Part shown: positions 37,801 through 45,438 of the stretch, in pieces
Layout: every line of letters starts with the position of its first letter
How positions within the stretch are numbered: position 1 is the first letter of the stretch
Source: Candidatus Mediterraneibacter intestinavium
GTDB taxonomy: Bacteria > Bacillota > Clostridia > Lachnospirales > Lachnospiraceae
Length of the DNA: 60,170 nucleotides
Assembly (NCBI GenBank): GCA_019119205.1
Contig: DWXK01000019.1
Span: 1 to 60,170, forward strand
Direction of reading: 5' to 3'
Position numbers and translations under genes: made by a program
Notes under the pieces: model-generated
Told to the model about the DNA's origin: nothing
Database searches by the model: none
What the model saw: only the letters and a program-made list of their open reading frames with translations

Positions 37801-38460
37801 CTAATCACTCACAAAACCGAAATTTTCTCCAAATCCTGCTTCAAACCACACTTTTCCGTAAATGTCACTTCCGCTGACATTTCCGATCTCCGCGATCCGG
37901 CTGTCATCGCTCGCCGAGGCATTGTCACCCATCACAAAGTACTCGTCCTCGCCCAGTTCCACCGGCTCCTCTGCCAGTCCGGCATAGTCGATCCCTGTCA
38001 CATAAATGTGGTCCGATATCTCTTCCCCGTCAATATAGACACTGCCGTCCACGATCTGGACCGTCTCTCCCGGGAGCCCCACGATCCGTTTGATCTGGTA
38101 GTGGGCGCCCGCATCTCCATTTGGCCGGAAAGCCACCACGTCCCCTCTTGACGGTGACTTTATATTATAGATGACACGGTCGATCAGGACAACGTCCCCG
38201 TTCTTCAGGACCGGGTTCATGGAATCCCCCGCGACGCTCACACGCTCGCCGAATGCCAGGACCAGGAAGACCGCAGCCATACACAGGATCAGGATCTCGA
38301 CCGCCCATATAACGACTGCTTTTGCATTTACGGCAATATGCCGTCTCTCAAAATGGAGTTTCTGCCTTTTATCTTCAAACCTCAGCCTGGCAGATGCAGG
38401 CTTTTTACGCGGTCTCTGGGACGGTCTCTTTCGCTTCTTACGAAAATCTAACCCCTTCAT
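37801..38460 (-). CDS. lepB: Signal peptidase I with long basic N-terminal tail (second copy)
   Basis: The 219-residue protein differs from the other copy by a ~45-residue, Lys/Arg-rich cytoplasmic extension (KKRKRPSQRPRKKPASARLR). One membrane anchor follows (~49-70). Catalytic Ser80 is in VAGDSMNPVL and Lys124 in YQIKRIVGLPGETVQ; the MGDNASASDDSR box is present. GGAGGATAT precedes the ATG. Two paralogous peptidases flank ylqF and may differ in substrate range or growth phase. Confidence 0.94.
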   Translation of the reverse strand: MKGLDFRKKRKRPSQRPRKKPASARLRFEDKRQKLHFERRHIAVNAKAVVIWAVEILILCMAAVFLVLAFGERVSVAGDSMNPVLKNGDVVLIDRVIYNIKSPSRGDVVAFRPNGDAGAHYQIKRIVGLPGETVQIVDGSVYIDGEEISDHIYVTGIDYAGLAEEPVELGEDEYFVMGDNASASDDSRIAEIGNVSGSDIYGKVWFEAGFGENFGFVSD

Positions 38461-38473
38461 ATATCCTCCATAA

Positions 38474-38512
38474 GCAAAAGAGGGACAAATACAGATCTGT
38501 AATTGTCCCTCT
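38474..38512 (-). terminator. Terminator after rplS
   Basis: GAGGGACAA-TACAGATCTGTA-TTGTCCCTC forms a near-perfect long stem, followed on the minus strand by TTTTGC. It separates rplS from the signal peptidase gene. Confidence 0.75.
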
Positions 38513-38520
38513 CATGGTCA

Positions 38521-38868
38521 TTATTTTACTAATTCTTTCACCTTAGCAGCTTTACCCACGCGTTTTCTTAAGTAGTTCAGTTTAGCTCTTCTTACTTTAC
38601 CTCTGCGGACAACCTCTACCTTTTCAACGTGCGGAGAGTGGATCGGCCATGTCTTCTCTACTCCGATTCCGTTGGATGTCTTTCTCACTGTGAAAGTAGC
38701 TCTTGCGCCGCCGCCCTGTTTTTTCAGGACTGTTCCTTCGAAAACCTGGATCCTTTCACGGTTTCCCTCTTTGATCTTTGCGTGTACCCTTACAGTATCA
38801 CCTACGTTAAACTGGGGAACCTCCGCTTTTAACTGCTCAGCTTCAATCTTCTTAATGATCTCGTTCAT
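38521..38868 (-). CDS. rplS: 50S ribosomal protein L19
   Basis: The 115-residue ribosomal protein lies at the 30S-50S interface. Full-length match: [71 protein letters not shown] precedes the ATG. It follows trmD in the standard rpsP-rimM-trmD-rplS order, after an 89-nt gap that may carry a leader RNA; I cannot confirm one. Confidence 0.98.
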   Translation of the reverse strand: MNEIIKKIEAEQLKAEVPQFNVGDTVRVHAKIKEGNRERIQVFEGTVLKKQGGGARATFTVRKTSNGIGVEKTWPIHSPHVEKVEVVRRGKVRRAKLNYLRKRVGKAAKVKELVK

Positions 38869-38957
38869 TTTGTGTGACCTCCTTAATATTTGACGTTCTT
38901 AACACATCCTGTGTGCCAGAGGACCATCGCTCTTCTTTTCACAACTGTTGTAGTTTA

Positions 38958-39833
38958 TCATATTTCCTCTTGGATTGCAAGCCCTTCCAGCCATTTTTTC
39001 TCTTTGTCTGTCAGCTCACACTTTTCCAGAAGATCCGGTCTTCTCTCCCTCGTCCGGAGGATCGACTGCTCTCTCCTCCATTTTTCTATATTGGCATGAT
39101 GCCCGGACAGAAGGACCGGCGGCACTTTCTTCCCATGCCACTCCTCCGGCCTGGAATACTGCGGATACTCCAGCAGATTGTCCTGGAAAGACTCAAACTC
39201 TGCCGACACATCGTTGTGCAGGACTCCCGGCACAAGCCTGGATATGGCGTCCACCATGACCATCGCCGGAAGTTCCCCTCCGGTCAGGACATAATCCCCG
39301 ATAGACACATAATCTGTCACGACCTCCTCCAGGACTCTCTCATCGATACCTTCATAATGCCCGCAGAGAAGAATCAGATCCTCCTCCTGTGCAAACTCTT
39401 CCGCCATTTTCTGGTTAAAGACATCTCCCTGGGGGGACAGATAGACCACACGGGTCCGTTTTCCCGAAGTTCCCGGCCTCATGGCCGCTTCCGACTGATC
39501 CGGCGCTCCTGGCTGGTCCAACATTCCTGACTGATCCGGCGTTTCTGTCTGTTCTGTCAGCGCCGCATCGCTCTCCGCGGAAAGGCTCCGCCGTGACTGG
39601 ATCTTCCCTTCCACTGCCTCCCAGGCAAGATAGACCGGTTCCGCCTGCATCAGCATCCCGGCGCCTCCGCCATAGGGATAGTCGTCCACGCTCTGATGCT
39701 TGTTGAACGCATAATCCCGGATGTTTACCGCCTCGATGGAGAGCAGGCCGGCGTTCACCGCACGGCCGATGATACTGGTGTTCAGCCCGTTCATCACCAT
39801 CTCCGGGAAAAGAGTAAGTATGTGAAAATTCAT
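38958..39833 (-). CDS. trmD: tRNA (guanine-37-N1)-methyltransferase with inserted segment
   Basis: The 291-residue SPOUT methyltransferase modifies G37 next to tRNA anticodons. Family motifs are [43 protein letters not shown] and the knot [17 protein letters not shown]. It is about 45 residues longer than usual: residues ~78-125 hold a repetitive acidic/Pro/Gln-rich insert ([17 protein letters not shown]) between the glycine-rich loop and [14 protein letters not shown] chose the ATG at 39833 with AGGAGAAAGG upstream; the frame is open to 39929, overlapping rimM. Confidence 0.95.
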   Translation of the reverse strand: MNFHILTLFPEMVMNGLNTSIIGRAVNAGLLSIEAVNIRDYAFNKHQSVDDYPYGGGAGMLMQAEPVYLAWEAVEGKIQSRRSLSAESDAALTEQTETPDQSGMLDQPGAPDQSEAAMRPGTSGKRTRVVYLSPQGDVFNQKMAEEFAQEEDLILLCGHYEGIDERVLEEVVTDYVSIGDYVLTGGELPAMVMVDAISRLVPGVLHNDVSAEFESFQDNLLEYPQYSRPEEWHGKKVPPVLLSGHHANIEKWRREQSILRTRERRPDLLEKCELTDKEKKWLEGLAIQEEI

Positions 39834-39862
39834 TTGTCCTTTCTCCTTCTGTAAACGAGTTT

Positions 39863-40366
39863 CTATATCAGCCCTTCCATAAGGCGCACCGTCATCCGGT
39901 TTTCCTCCACATCCACATCCAGCACACACTGCCGGATCGCCGGAATCAGCACTTCTCCATGACTGTCCGAATCCACGATATACACTTCATTGGCTCCTGT
40001 CTCCATAACGTCCCGAAGCACTCCGAAATGTCCCTCTTCCGTGAACACGTCCATGCCGATCAGGTCCCCGATATAATACTCGTCTTCCTCCAGCTGTGCT
40101 GCGTCCTCTCTTGCTACAAAGAGGCTCTTTCCTTTATATTTCTCAATATCATTGATATTGTCAATGCCTTTAAATTTCACGATGACAAACTGCTTGAAAA
40201 AACGGACGGACTGGATCTCCAGTTCAATTCGCTCCTTCCCCGTATCAAGCAGTACTTTTTTCAGTTCCTTAAAGCGGGCGGCGTCATCCGTGGTTGGAAA
40301 GACTTTTACTTCTCCCCGGATCCCGTGTGTGGATGAGATCACCCCGACCTGAAGAAATTGTTCCAT
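39863..40366 (-). CDS. rimM: Ribosome maturation factor RimM
   Basis: The 167-residue 16S processing factor binds S19 in assembling 30S heads. The N-terminal beta-barrel ([40 protein letters not shown]) and C-terminal PRC-barrel ([40 protein letters not shown]) are both complete. AAGGAGAAACAGT precedes the ATG; trmD follows 29 nt later. Confidence 0.97.
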   Translation of the reverse strand: MEQFLQVGVISSTHGIRGEVKVFPTTDDAARFKELKKVLLDTGKERIELEIQSVRFFKQFVIVKFKGIDNINDIEKYKGKSLFVAREDAAQLEEDEYYIGDLIGMDVFTEEGHFGVLRDVMETGANEVYIVDSDSHGEVLIPAIRQCVLDVDVEENRMTVRLMEGLI

Positions 40367-40390
40367 ACTGTTTCTCCTTCAATGTGCCTG

Positions 40391-40437
40391 TAAGAAAAGA
40401 AAAGGGCAGGCTCTCCACAGATATGGAGGCTGTCCCT
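40391..40437 (-). terminator. Terminator-like hairpin between khpA and rimM
   Basis: On the minus strand AGGGACAG-CTCCA and TGGAG-CTGCCCT pair, followed by TTTTCTTTTC. Inside an otherwise conserved operon it may lower expression of rimM-trmD-rplS relative to ffh-rpsP-khpA. Confidence 0.65.
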
Positions 40438-40462
40438 CTTCCCACTCGTCTTGTCAATGATT

Positions 40463-40690
40463 CTAAACGATGTCAACAACGACTCTTTTGTCTTCCTTCG
40501 CCGCTGCCGCCTTTACCACAGAGCGGATCGCTCTTGCGATGCGGCCCTGCTTCCCGATCACTTTGCCCATATCGCCGTCGGCAACATGGAGCTCAAGCAC
40601 GGTAGTACGCCCTTCCTTTTTCTCGGTGACCGAAACTTCGTCCGGGTTATCCACGAGGGCTTTTGCGATAACTTCAACTAACTCTTTCAT
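40463..40690 (-). CDS. khpA: KH-domain RNA-binding protein KhpA (YlqC)
   Basis: The 75-residue protein is a single KH domain with the [15 protein letters not shown] signature that contacts single-stranded RNA. In other Gram-positives KhpA pairs with KhpB (Jag) to bind mRNAs and sRNAs and affect cell division. GGAGGTGCGCGTAA precedes the ATG. It lies between rpsP and rimM, the conserved position. Confidence 0.96.
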   Translation of the reverse strand: MKELVEVIAKALVDNPDEVSVTEKKEGRTTVLELHVADGDMGKVIGKQGRIARAIRSVVKAAAAKEDKRVVVDIV

Positions 40691-40744
40691 TTACGCGCAC
40701 CTCCGCGGTTACTGTTCACATTCGTAACCCTCAGTGAAAACAAC

Positions 40745-40990
40745 TTATTTCTCGATTCCTGCTGCCTTGAAGATCTTTCCGACAACCTCTGTCGGCTGTG
40801 CACCGTTGTTGAGCCATTTCTTAGCTGCTTCCTCGTCAACTTTGATCGCGCTCGGATCACAGTTCGGATCGTATGTTCCGATCTCCTCGATAAATCTTCC
40901 GTCTCTCGGGGACCTTGAATCAGCTACTACGATTCTATAAAAAGGAGCCTTCTTCTGTCCCATTCTTCTTAATCTGATCTTTACTGCCAT
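40745..40990 (-). CDS. rpsP: 30S ribosomal protein S16
   Basis: The 81-residue protein is a small-subunit assembly protein. The sequence begins [20 protein letters not shown], continues [20 protein letters not shown], and has the family length. AGAGGTGAAAG precedes the ATG. It follows ffh after 98 nt and precedes khpA. Confidence 0.98.
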   Translation of the reverse strand: MAVKIRLRRMGQKKAPFYRIVVADSRSPRDGRFIEEIGTYDPNCDPSAIKVDEEAAKKWLNNGAQPTEVVGKIFKAAGIEK

Positions 40991-41088
40991 TTTCTTTCAC
41001 CTCTTGTTTTTTTCTCTTTGTTTTGTTTCTTAATTTCTGCCGTAAGCCCGCCGCACTGCGGTCCGCTGCCTCCGGCATGATCTATGTG

Positions 41089-42453
41089 TTAAAAGGGAAG
41101 TTTGAACCTGCCCCTTTTTCCACCTCTGCCACCCATCAGCCCCGGGAGTTTCTTCATCATCTTCCTGGACTCATTGAACTGCTTCACCATACGGTTCACT
41201 TCCGCGATATCAACCCCGGCGCCTTTTGCGATCCGGTGTTTTCTCGACGGGTTCAGAAGATCCGGGTTTCTCCTCTCCTCCGGAGTCATAGAGTAGATGA
41301 TCGCTTCCATCCTCGCCATTCTCTTCTCATTCTCCTCCGAGTCAAGGTCCGGCATCTTTCCTGCTTTTCCTCCCATTCCGGAGAGTCCCGGCATCATGCT
41401 CATGATGCTGGACAGACCGCCCATCTTGCGCATCTGTTCCATACTCTCGAGATAGTCCTCGAAATCAAACTGGGCTTTCTTCATCTTGTCAGCCATCTTC
41501 TTGGCTTTGTCCTCGTCCATCTCGGCCCCTGCCTTTTCGATCAGGGTGAGGACGTCGCCCATTCCCAGGATACGGGACGCCATACGGTCCGGATAGAACT
41601 GTTCCAGATCCGAAAGCTTCTCTCCCATACCGGCGTAGAGGATCGGTCTTCCTGTCACTGCCCGGATCGACAGCGCTGCACCGCCTCTTGTATCGCCGTC
41701 CAGCTTTGTGATGATGACTCCGTCGATGCCGATCTTGTCATTGAAACTGGACGCTACATTGACCGCATCCTGTCCGGTCATGGCATCCACGACCAGGATC
41801 GTCTGATGCACGGTCACAGCTTCCTTGATCTCCTGAAGTTCCGCCATCATGTCTTCGTCGATGTGGAGACGTCCGGCCGTATCCAGGATCACGATATTGT
41901 TGCTGTTCTTCGCCGCGTGTTCCACTGCAGCTTTCGCGATATCTGCAGGTTTGTTCTTGTCTCCCATGGAGAAGACTTCAACGCCCTGCTTCTCGCCGTT
42001 GATCTGTAACTGTTTGATCGCGGCGGGACGATAGACGTCACACGCCACGAGAAGTGGTTTCTTTCCTTTTAATTTGAATTTTCCTGCCAGCTTTGCGGTA
42101 GTCGTCGTCTTACCGGCGCCCTGGAGACCTGCCATCATGATGACTGTCATGGCGCTCCCCGGCTGGAGCTTGATCTCCGTCGTCTCGGAACCCATGAGTT
42201 TGACCAGTTCTTCGTTGACGATCTTGATCACCATCTGCCCCGGGTTCAGACCGGTCATCACGTCCTGACCGACCGCGCGCTCCTGCACGTCTTTGATGAA
42301 GCTCTTTACCACCTTGAAGTTGACGTCCGCCTCGAGAAGAGCCATCTTGACTTCCCGGAGGGCAACCTTCACGTCGTCTTCGGTAAGACGTCCTTTGCTG
42401 CGCAGGTTTTTGAACACATTCTGAAGTTTTTCTGTTAAGCTGTCAAATGCCAT
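41089..42453 (-). CDS. ffh: Signal recognition particle protein Ffh (SRP54)
   Basis: The 454-residue GTPase binds signal sequences and 4.5S/SRP RNA for co-translational membrane targeting. N domain (residues 1-~85), G domain with GLQGAGKTTTTAKLAG and DTAGRL, TKLDGDTRGGAALS, and a methionine-rich M domain near the C-terminus (MEQMRKMGGLSSIMSMMPGL, MKKLPGLMGGRGGK) are all complete. GAGGAG lies before the ATG, 1 nt after the ylxM stop. Confidence 0.98.
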   Translation of the reverse strand: MAFDSLTEKLQNVFKNLRSKGRLTEDDVKVALREVKMALLEADVNFKVVKSFIKDVQERAVGQDVMTGLNPGQMVIKIVNEELVKLMGSETTEIKLQPGSAMTVIMMAGLQGAGKTTTTAKLAGKFKLKGKKPLLVACDVYRPAAIKQLQINGEKQGVEVFSMGDKNKPADIAKAAVEHAAKNSNNIVILDTAGRLHIDEDMMAELQEIKEAVTVHQTILVVDAMTGQDAVNVASSFNDKIGIDGVIITKLDGDTRGGAALSIRAVTGRPILYAGMGEKLSDLEQFYPDRMASRILGMGDVLTLIEKAGAEMDEDKAKKMADKMKKAQFDFEDYLESMEQMRKMGGLSSIMSMMPGLSGMGGKAGKMPDLDSEENEKRMARMEAIIYSMTPEERRNPDLLNPSRKHRIAKGAGVDIAEVNRMVKQFNESRKMMKKLPGLMGGRGGKRGRFKLPF

Positions 42454-42454
42454 T

Positions 42455-42805
42455 CTATAACTCCTCTATGATCGCATCCGCGATCCTGCGGATATCCGCT
42501 GCCATTTTGCCGGGATCTGTCTTTTCCCGCTCATACTCTGTGAGGATCTCCCCGATCTGATCCACCTTTTCCCTGACGGAAAGGAATTTCCCGACCAGAT
42601 GCAGCTTCGCCTCATAGCCTTCCAGCGTCTTCTGACACCGCTTCACCAGGTCATGCACCCCCTGACGGCTGATGCCCGCCTGCTCTGCGATCTCACTGAG
42701 AGAGAGATCTTCCAGAACAAACTGTTCATAGATCTCTTTCTGATGGTCAGTGAGAAGTTCGCCGTAGAAATCATATAATAATGTCTGTTCTAAAATCTCA
42801 TTCAT
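42455..42805 (-). CDS. ylxM: YlxM (UPF0122) sigma-like DNA-binding protein
   Basis: The 116-residue protein has a sigma-70 region-4-like helix-turn-helix (LTDHQKEIYEQFVLEDLSLS, EIAEQAGISRQGVHDLVKR). It is the usual first gene before ffh and is linked to SRP function. I chose the ATG at 42805, with AGAGGTGACAG just upstream; the open frame to 42940 would pass through the promoter. A strong promoter ends only about 16 nt before this start. Confidence 0.94.
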   Translation of the reverse strand: MNEILEQTLLYDFYGELLTDHQKEIYEQFVLEDLSLSEIAEQAGISRQGVHDLVKRCQKTLEGYEAKLHLVGKFLSVREKVDQIGEILTEYEREKTDPGKMAADIRRIADAIIEEL

Positions 42806-42821
42806 CGCTGTCACCTCTGGT

Positions 42822-42850
42822 ATCATACACGAAAGGCGGAACTCTGTCAA
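42822..42850 (-). promoter_or_regulatory. ylxM-ffh operon promoter (TTGACA-N17-TATGAT)
   Basis: A perfect -35 TTGACA (42845-42850) and -10 TATGAT (42822-42827) with a 17-base spacer on the minus strand. Transcription should start near 42815, leaving a leader of about 10 nt that is nearly all ribosome binding site. Confidence 0.8.
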
Positions 42851-42870
42851 GTATTTTTTCTTTACACTTT

Positions 42871-43812
42871 TCAGCATCTCATCATCCGGCTCACATTGAT
42901 AAGTCCCCACCCGGCTTCTGTCCCCGGACGCTTTACACACGACTCCCTCAGCTTCAGTTTCACTTCCACATTTGACATATCCGGATATTTAGACAGCAGA
43001 CATGCGATCGCGCCCGATACGACAGGCGTGGCCATGGACGTCCCGCTCTTCATGATATACGGATGCTCTCCCGGCATGGAATAGCGCCCGTTGCAGCTTA
43101 TGATACCGGTCCCGGGAGCAAACACATCCGGTTTTACGATACACTCCGAAGTCGGTCCCCTCCCAGAATAGTTCAGCCTCCTTTTTCCTCTCCCGTTCCC
43201 AGTCAGCGTATCCGGCACCCCCGCAGTGATCACTTTTCTGCTGTTGCCCGGAACTGCCACGGAGCCCGGCGACGGCCCGTAATTTCCTGCCGATACCACA
43301 ACGACCAGCCCCTGGTCCCAGAGCCTTTCAACCGCATTAAGGAGCCTGTGCTTCTGGACGCAGGCAAGCTGCGGCTGGGTTCCTACTGAGATATTCACGA
43401 TCCGTATCCCCAGCCGTTCCTTTTCCGATCCGATCCACTCCAGGCCCTGCAGCAGTTTCTCCACATCGCCGTCCCCTTTTTGGTCCAGCACTTTTCCGAT
43501 CAGAAGCTCCGCCTCCGGCGCCATTCCCGCATACGCTCCTTCCGAGGCACAGCCGTTTCCTGCCAGGATCCCCGCCACATGTGTCCCATGCCCTGAATCG
43601 TCATACGGCTCCCGCCGTCCATGGATAAAATCACGGAACCCCACGATCCTTTCCCGCAGGTCCGGGTGCCGTGATATCCCTGTATCCAGAACAGCCACGC
43701 AGATATCTTTCCCGGCACATCTGCCGCTCGCAGTGTCCTCACACCAGTAATCAACCGTCTGTTTTACCCATCTCATATAAAATCCCTTTTTTATCAGGAT
43801 ATTCCCGCTCAT
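42871..43812 (-). CDS. S8-family subtilisin-like serine protease without signal peptide
   Basis: The 313-residue protease has the subtilase triad: D43 in VAVLDTGISRHPDL, H75 in DDSGHGTHVAGILAG, S259 in SGTSMATPVVSG, with the oxyanion Asn177 in VSAGNYGPSPGS. There is no signal peptide or propeptide, so it is probably intracellular or active in sporulation, like the AprX and intracellular subtilisin groups. A start at 43812 follows AGGTGA; a second ATG at 43776 follows AAAGGGA. It lies upstream of the ylxM promoter and has a divergent Cys-rich spore-type gene behind it. Confidence 0.92.
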   Translation of the reverse strand: MSGNILIKKGFYMRWVKQTVDYWCEDTASGRCAGKDICVAVLDTGISRHPDLRERIVGFRDFIHGRREPYDDSGHGTHVAGILAGNGCASEGAYAGMAPEAELLIGKVLDQKGDGDVEKLLQGLEWIGSEKERLGIRIVNISVGTQPQLACVQKHRLLNAVERLWDQGLVVVVSAGNYGPSPGSVAVPGNSRKVITAGVPDTLTGNGRGKRRLNYSGRGPTSECIVKPDVFAPGTGIISCNGRYSMPGEHPYIMKSGTSMATPVVSGAIACLLSKYPDMSNVEVKLKLRESCVKRPGTEAGWGLINVSRMMRC

Positions 43813-43909
43813 ACAGGATTGTCACCTCACATCCTTCCATAAAAAACGGAGATATGATGAATTTCAGGCCGGGACATCGTAAAATTGATCTTTCCTTCAT
43901 TTCCAAATC

Positions 43910-43936
43910 ACACTTTCCCGGCACCGGCATACTATA
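43910..43936 (+). promoter_or_regulatory. SigK-like promoter of the Cys-rich repeat gene
   Basis: AC (43910-43911), 16 bases, then CATACTATA (43928-43936) exactly fits the Bacillus SigK pattern AC-N16-CATANNNTA. This suggests late mother-cell expression of the next gene. Confidence 0.5.
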
Positions 43937-43969
43937 GAACTGTAAATAAACCTATTTGGAGGATTTAAC

Positions 43970-44191
43970 ATGAGTGATTTAACTGCTACAAACTGTGGAT
44001 GCGGATGCGAAAACGGAAACGGCATGTCTTCCTGCCTGTGGATCATCCTTCTGCTCGCCTGCTGTGGCGGCTGTGGAAACGGATTTAACGGAAACGGATG
44101 CGGAAACGACAGCTGCCTGTGGATCATCCTTCTGCTCTGCTGCTGCGGCGGCTTCGGAAACGGATTTGGCGGCAGCGGATGTGGATGCTGA
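43970..44191 (+). CDS. Small Cys/Gly-rich tandem-repeat protein
   Basis: The 73-residue protein has two repeats of 27 residues (SCLWIILLLACCGGCGNGF and SCLWIILLLCCCGGFGNGF), each a short hydrophobic run followed by Cys-Cys-Gly-Gly and Gly-Asn-rich sequence; the C-terminus is GGSGCGC. Fourteen cysteines make a structural, cross-linked or metal-binding role plausible. Similar proteins in related genomes carry a chorion-type high-cysteine label without known function. GGAGGATTTAAC precedes the ATG. The SigK-like promoter suggests a spore coat or envelope component. A strong terminator follows. Confidence 0.85.
   Translation: MSDLTATNCGCGCENGNGMSSCLWIILLLACCGGCGNGFNGNGCGNDSCLWIILLLCCCGGFGNGFGGSGCGC
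44033..44190 (+). repeat. 81-nt tandem repeat inside the Cys-rich gene
   Basis: Two units start at 44033 and 44114 (TGCCTGTGGATCATCCTTCT in both). DNA identity is high across the hydrophobic segment and drops in the glycine-rich tail, indicating internal duplication. Confidence 0.85.
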
Positions 44192-44243
44192 CCCGCCGGA
44201 ATGCTGTGCCGGATGATATAAGACATCAGATGACATAACAGCC

Positions 44244-44284
44244 AAAAAGGGGCGTGCAGACCATGATCCGCACGCCCCTTTTGA
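44244..44284. terminator. Terminator shared by convergent small genes
   Basis: AAAAGGGGCGTGC (44245-44257) and GCACGCCCCTTTT (44270-44282) form a perfect 13-bp stem with A/T runs on both sides. It ends the Cys-rich gene and the minus-strand small gene. Confidence 0.9.
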
Positions 44285-44289
44285 TTCGG

Positions 44290-44451
44290 TCACCTGTTTT
44301 TTCCCACACTGTTTTTCTGCTCATCTCTCTGTTTGGCTTTTCCAAAATGTCTGTCCTGATCACTTTTTTCTTTATCCACACGCCGCTTCAACATACACTC
44401 CTCGTCTATCTCATACACAGCATTTCCATCAATGATAAGTTTTCTCGCCAT
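44290..44451 (-). CDS. Small uncharacterised basic protein
   Basis: The 53-residue frame begins MARKLIIDGNAVYEIDEECM and ends in a highly charged, hydrophilic tail. It has AAAGGAACAGAGACG upstream of the ATG at 44451 and a terminator right after its stop, which support a real gene. The first 20 residues look like a short folded beta segment with a conserved-looking Cys. I do not recognise a domain. Confidence 0.65.
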   Translation of the reverse strand: MARKLIIDGNAVYEIDEECMLKRRVDKEKSDQDRHFGKAKQRDEQKNSVGKNR

Positions 44452-44561
44452 CGTCTCTGTTCCTTTCTTCTTTTTTCTCATCATTTTACATATTTATAAT
44501 ATGATGTTCCCGCAAACCGGACACTTTATATCTGCGTTCCTTTCCTTCATTTTTCCCCGAG

Positions 44562-44590
44562 TTCATAATCTTATACCCTGCAGCATATAA
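44562..44590 (+). promoter_or_regulatory. Possible forespore-type promoter
   Basis: TTCATA (44562-44567), 16 bases, then CATATAA (44584-44590) resembles SigF/SigG promoters, about 30 nt ahead of the next gene. Weak evidence. Confidence 0.3.
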
Positions 44591-44618
44591 ATTTACAACA
44601 CGATCGTCAGGAGTGCCT

Positions 44619-45194
44619 ATGGATAAAAGACCGCCAAGACCGATGACTCCCTTTGACGAGCTCGTCAGTTCCCCTCAGCTGCAGACGATAAAGCTTCTTC
44701 TGCCATATGCTCCGGCACCCGGACAGCGTCTGCTCGCAGCATTCATCAAATTTTTCGAGCTGCGCCGGGCGATCCTGCTCTTTAGCCGCCCTTCTTCCTA
44801 TAACAGTTCGAAGTTTTTTTCAGAAAGCAGCAGCGGATCCGGGGAATTTCTGGACAGCTTAAAGCCCTACCTGGATCCCCGGGAATCCGAGATGCTCGAT
44901 ATGGTACTGAATATGAAGGATATCATGGAAATGGCTCAGATGATGCAGGACAGTTCCGGAGGCAGTCCTGCTTTTGATCCGATGGACCTGATGGCAGGGA
45001 TGCTCTCACCGGAACAGCAGGAAATGTTCAGCACTTACAGCGACATGTTCTCACAGGCACTGGACAAGGACAGGAAAGGAGATGATGACAGTGGAAGAAT
45101 GGATGAACGATCCCGCACTGAAGGGGATCGCTCCGGAGAAGCTGGAACTGATCCGCATGGCAGCGGCACGGACGAAAGGGAAGACTGGACGTGA
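44619..45194 (+). CDS. Uncharacterised protein, Met-rich middle and acidic tail
   Basis: The 191-residue protein starts MDKRPPRPMTPFDELVSSPQ with AGGAG six bases upstream of the ATG. A predicted helix (LAAFIKFFELRRAILLFS), a long Met-rich region (MLDMVLNMKDIMEMAQMMQD, MDLMAGMLSPEQQEMFSTYS), and a hydrophilic, low-complexity tail (last ~40 residues) are visible. No domain recognised. The tail is encoded by DNA that also encodes the start of the next protein in another frame, an overlap of about 104 nt. Possibly sporulation-related from its surroundings; this is inference. Confidence 0.75.
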   Translation: MDKRPPRPMTPFDELVSSPQLQTIKLLLPYAPAPGQRLLAAFIKFFELRRAILLFSRPSSYNSSKFFSESSSGSGEFLDSLKPYLDPRESEMLDMVLNMKDIMEMAQMMQDSSGGSPAFDPMDLMAGMLSPEQQEMFSTYSDMFSQALDKDRKGDDDSGRMDERSRTEGDRSGEAGTDPHGSGTDEREDWT

Positions 45195-45375
45195 CCTCGC
45201 GCCGGTCATGCTCGCTCTGATCACGAGCGCGAACAAACAGGGGATCCGCTTCTCTCCGGATGAAGTTTCCCTGATACTGGATATCCTGAAGGATGGAAAG
45301 TCAAAAGAAGAAAAAGAGCAGATCGACCGGACGATCCGCATGGCAAGTTCTGTTTTTCAGAAGCATATGAAATGA
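45091..45375 (+). CDS. Uncharacterised small helical protein
   Basis: The ~94-residue protein (EEWMNDPALKGIAPEKLELI, APVMLALITSANKQGIRFSP, LILDILKDGKSKEEKEQIDR) looks all-helical. I favour the GTG at 45091, nine bases after AAAGGAG; ATGs at 45082 and 45085 abut that site. It overlaps the previous gene by ~104 nt in a different frame. The two are probably coupled and may work together. No domain recognised. Confidence 0.75.
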   Translation: MEEWMNDPALKGIAPEKLELIRMAAARTKGKTGRDLAPVMLALITSANKQGIRFSPDEVSLILDILKDGKSKEEKEQIDRTIRMASSVFQKHMK

Positions 45376-45401
45376 ACAGAGTCTGTCAGTTTAAACAAAG
45401 A

Positions 45402-45438
45402 CAGAAGGGTCCTGAACTTTCATTTCAGAACCCTTCTG
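45402..45438. terminator. Bidirectional terminator between convergent genes
   Basis: CAGAAGGGT-CTGAA and TTCAG-ACCCTTCTG form a strong stem. It overlaps the stop codon of the minus-strand thioesterase (45425). Confidence 0.7.

Noticed and set aside
38869..38957. Ribosomal L19 leader RNA
   Set aside because: Position is right, but I could not find the diagnostic stem or sequence with confidence by eye; a search with the Rfam L19 leader model would decide.
44033..44190. Short tandem repeat as a CRISPR or minisatellite
   Set aside because: The two 81-nt units are in frame inside a gene with good ribosome binding site and terminator; they encode a protein duplication.
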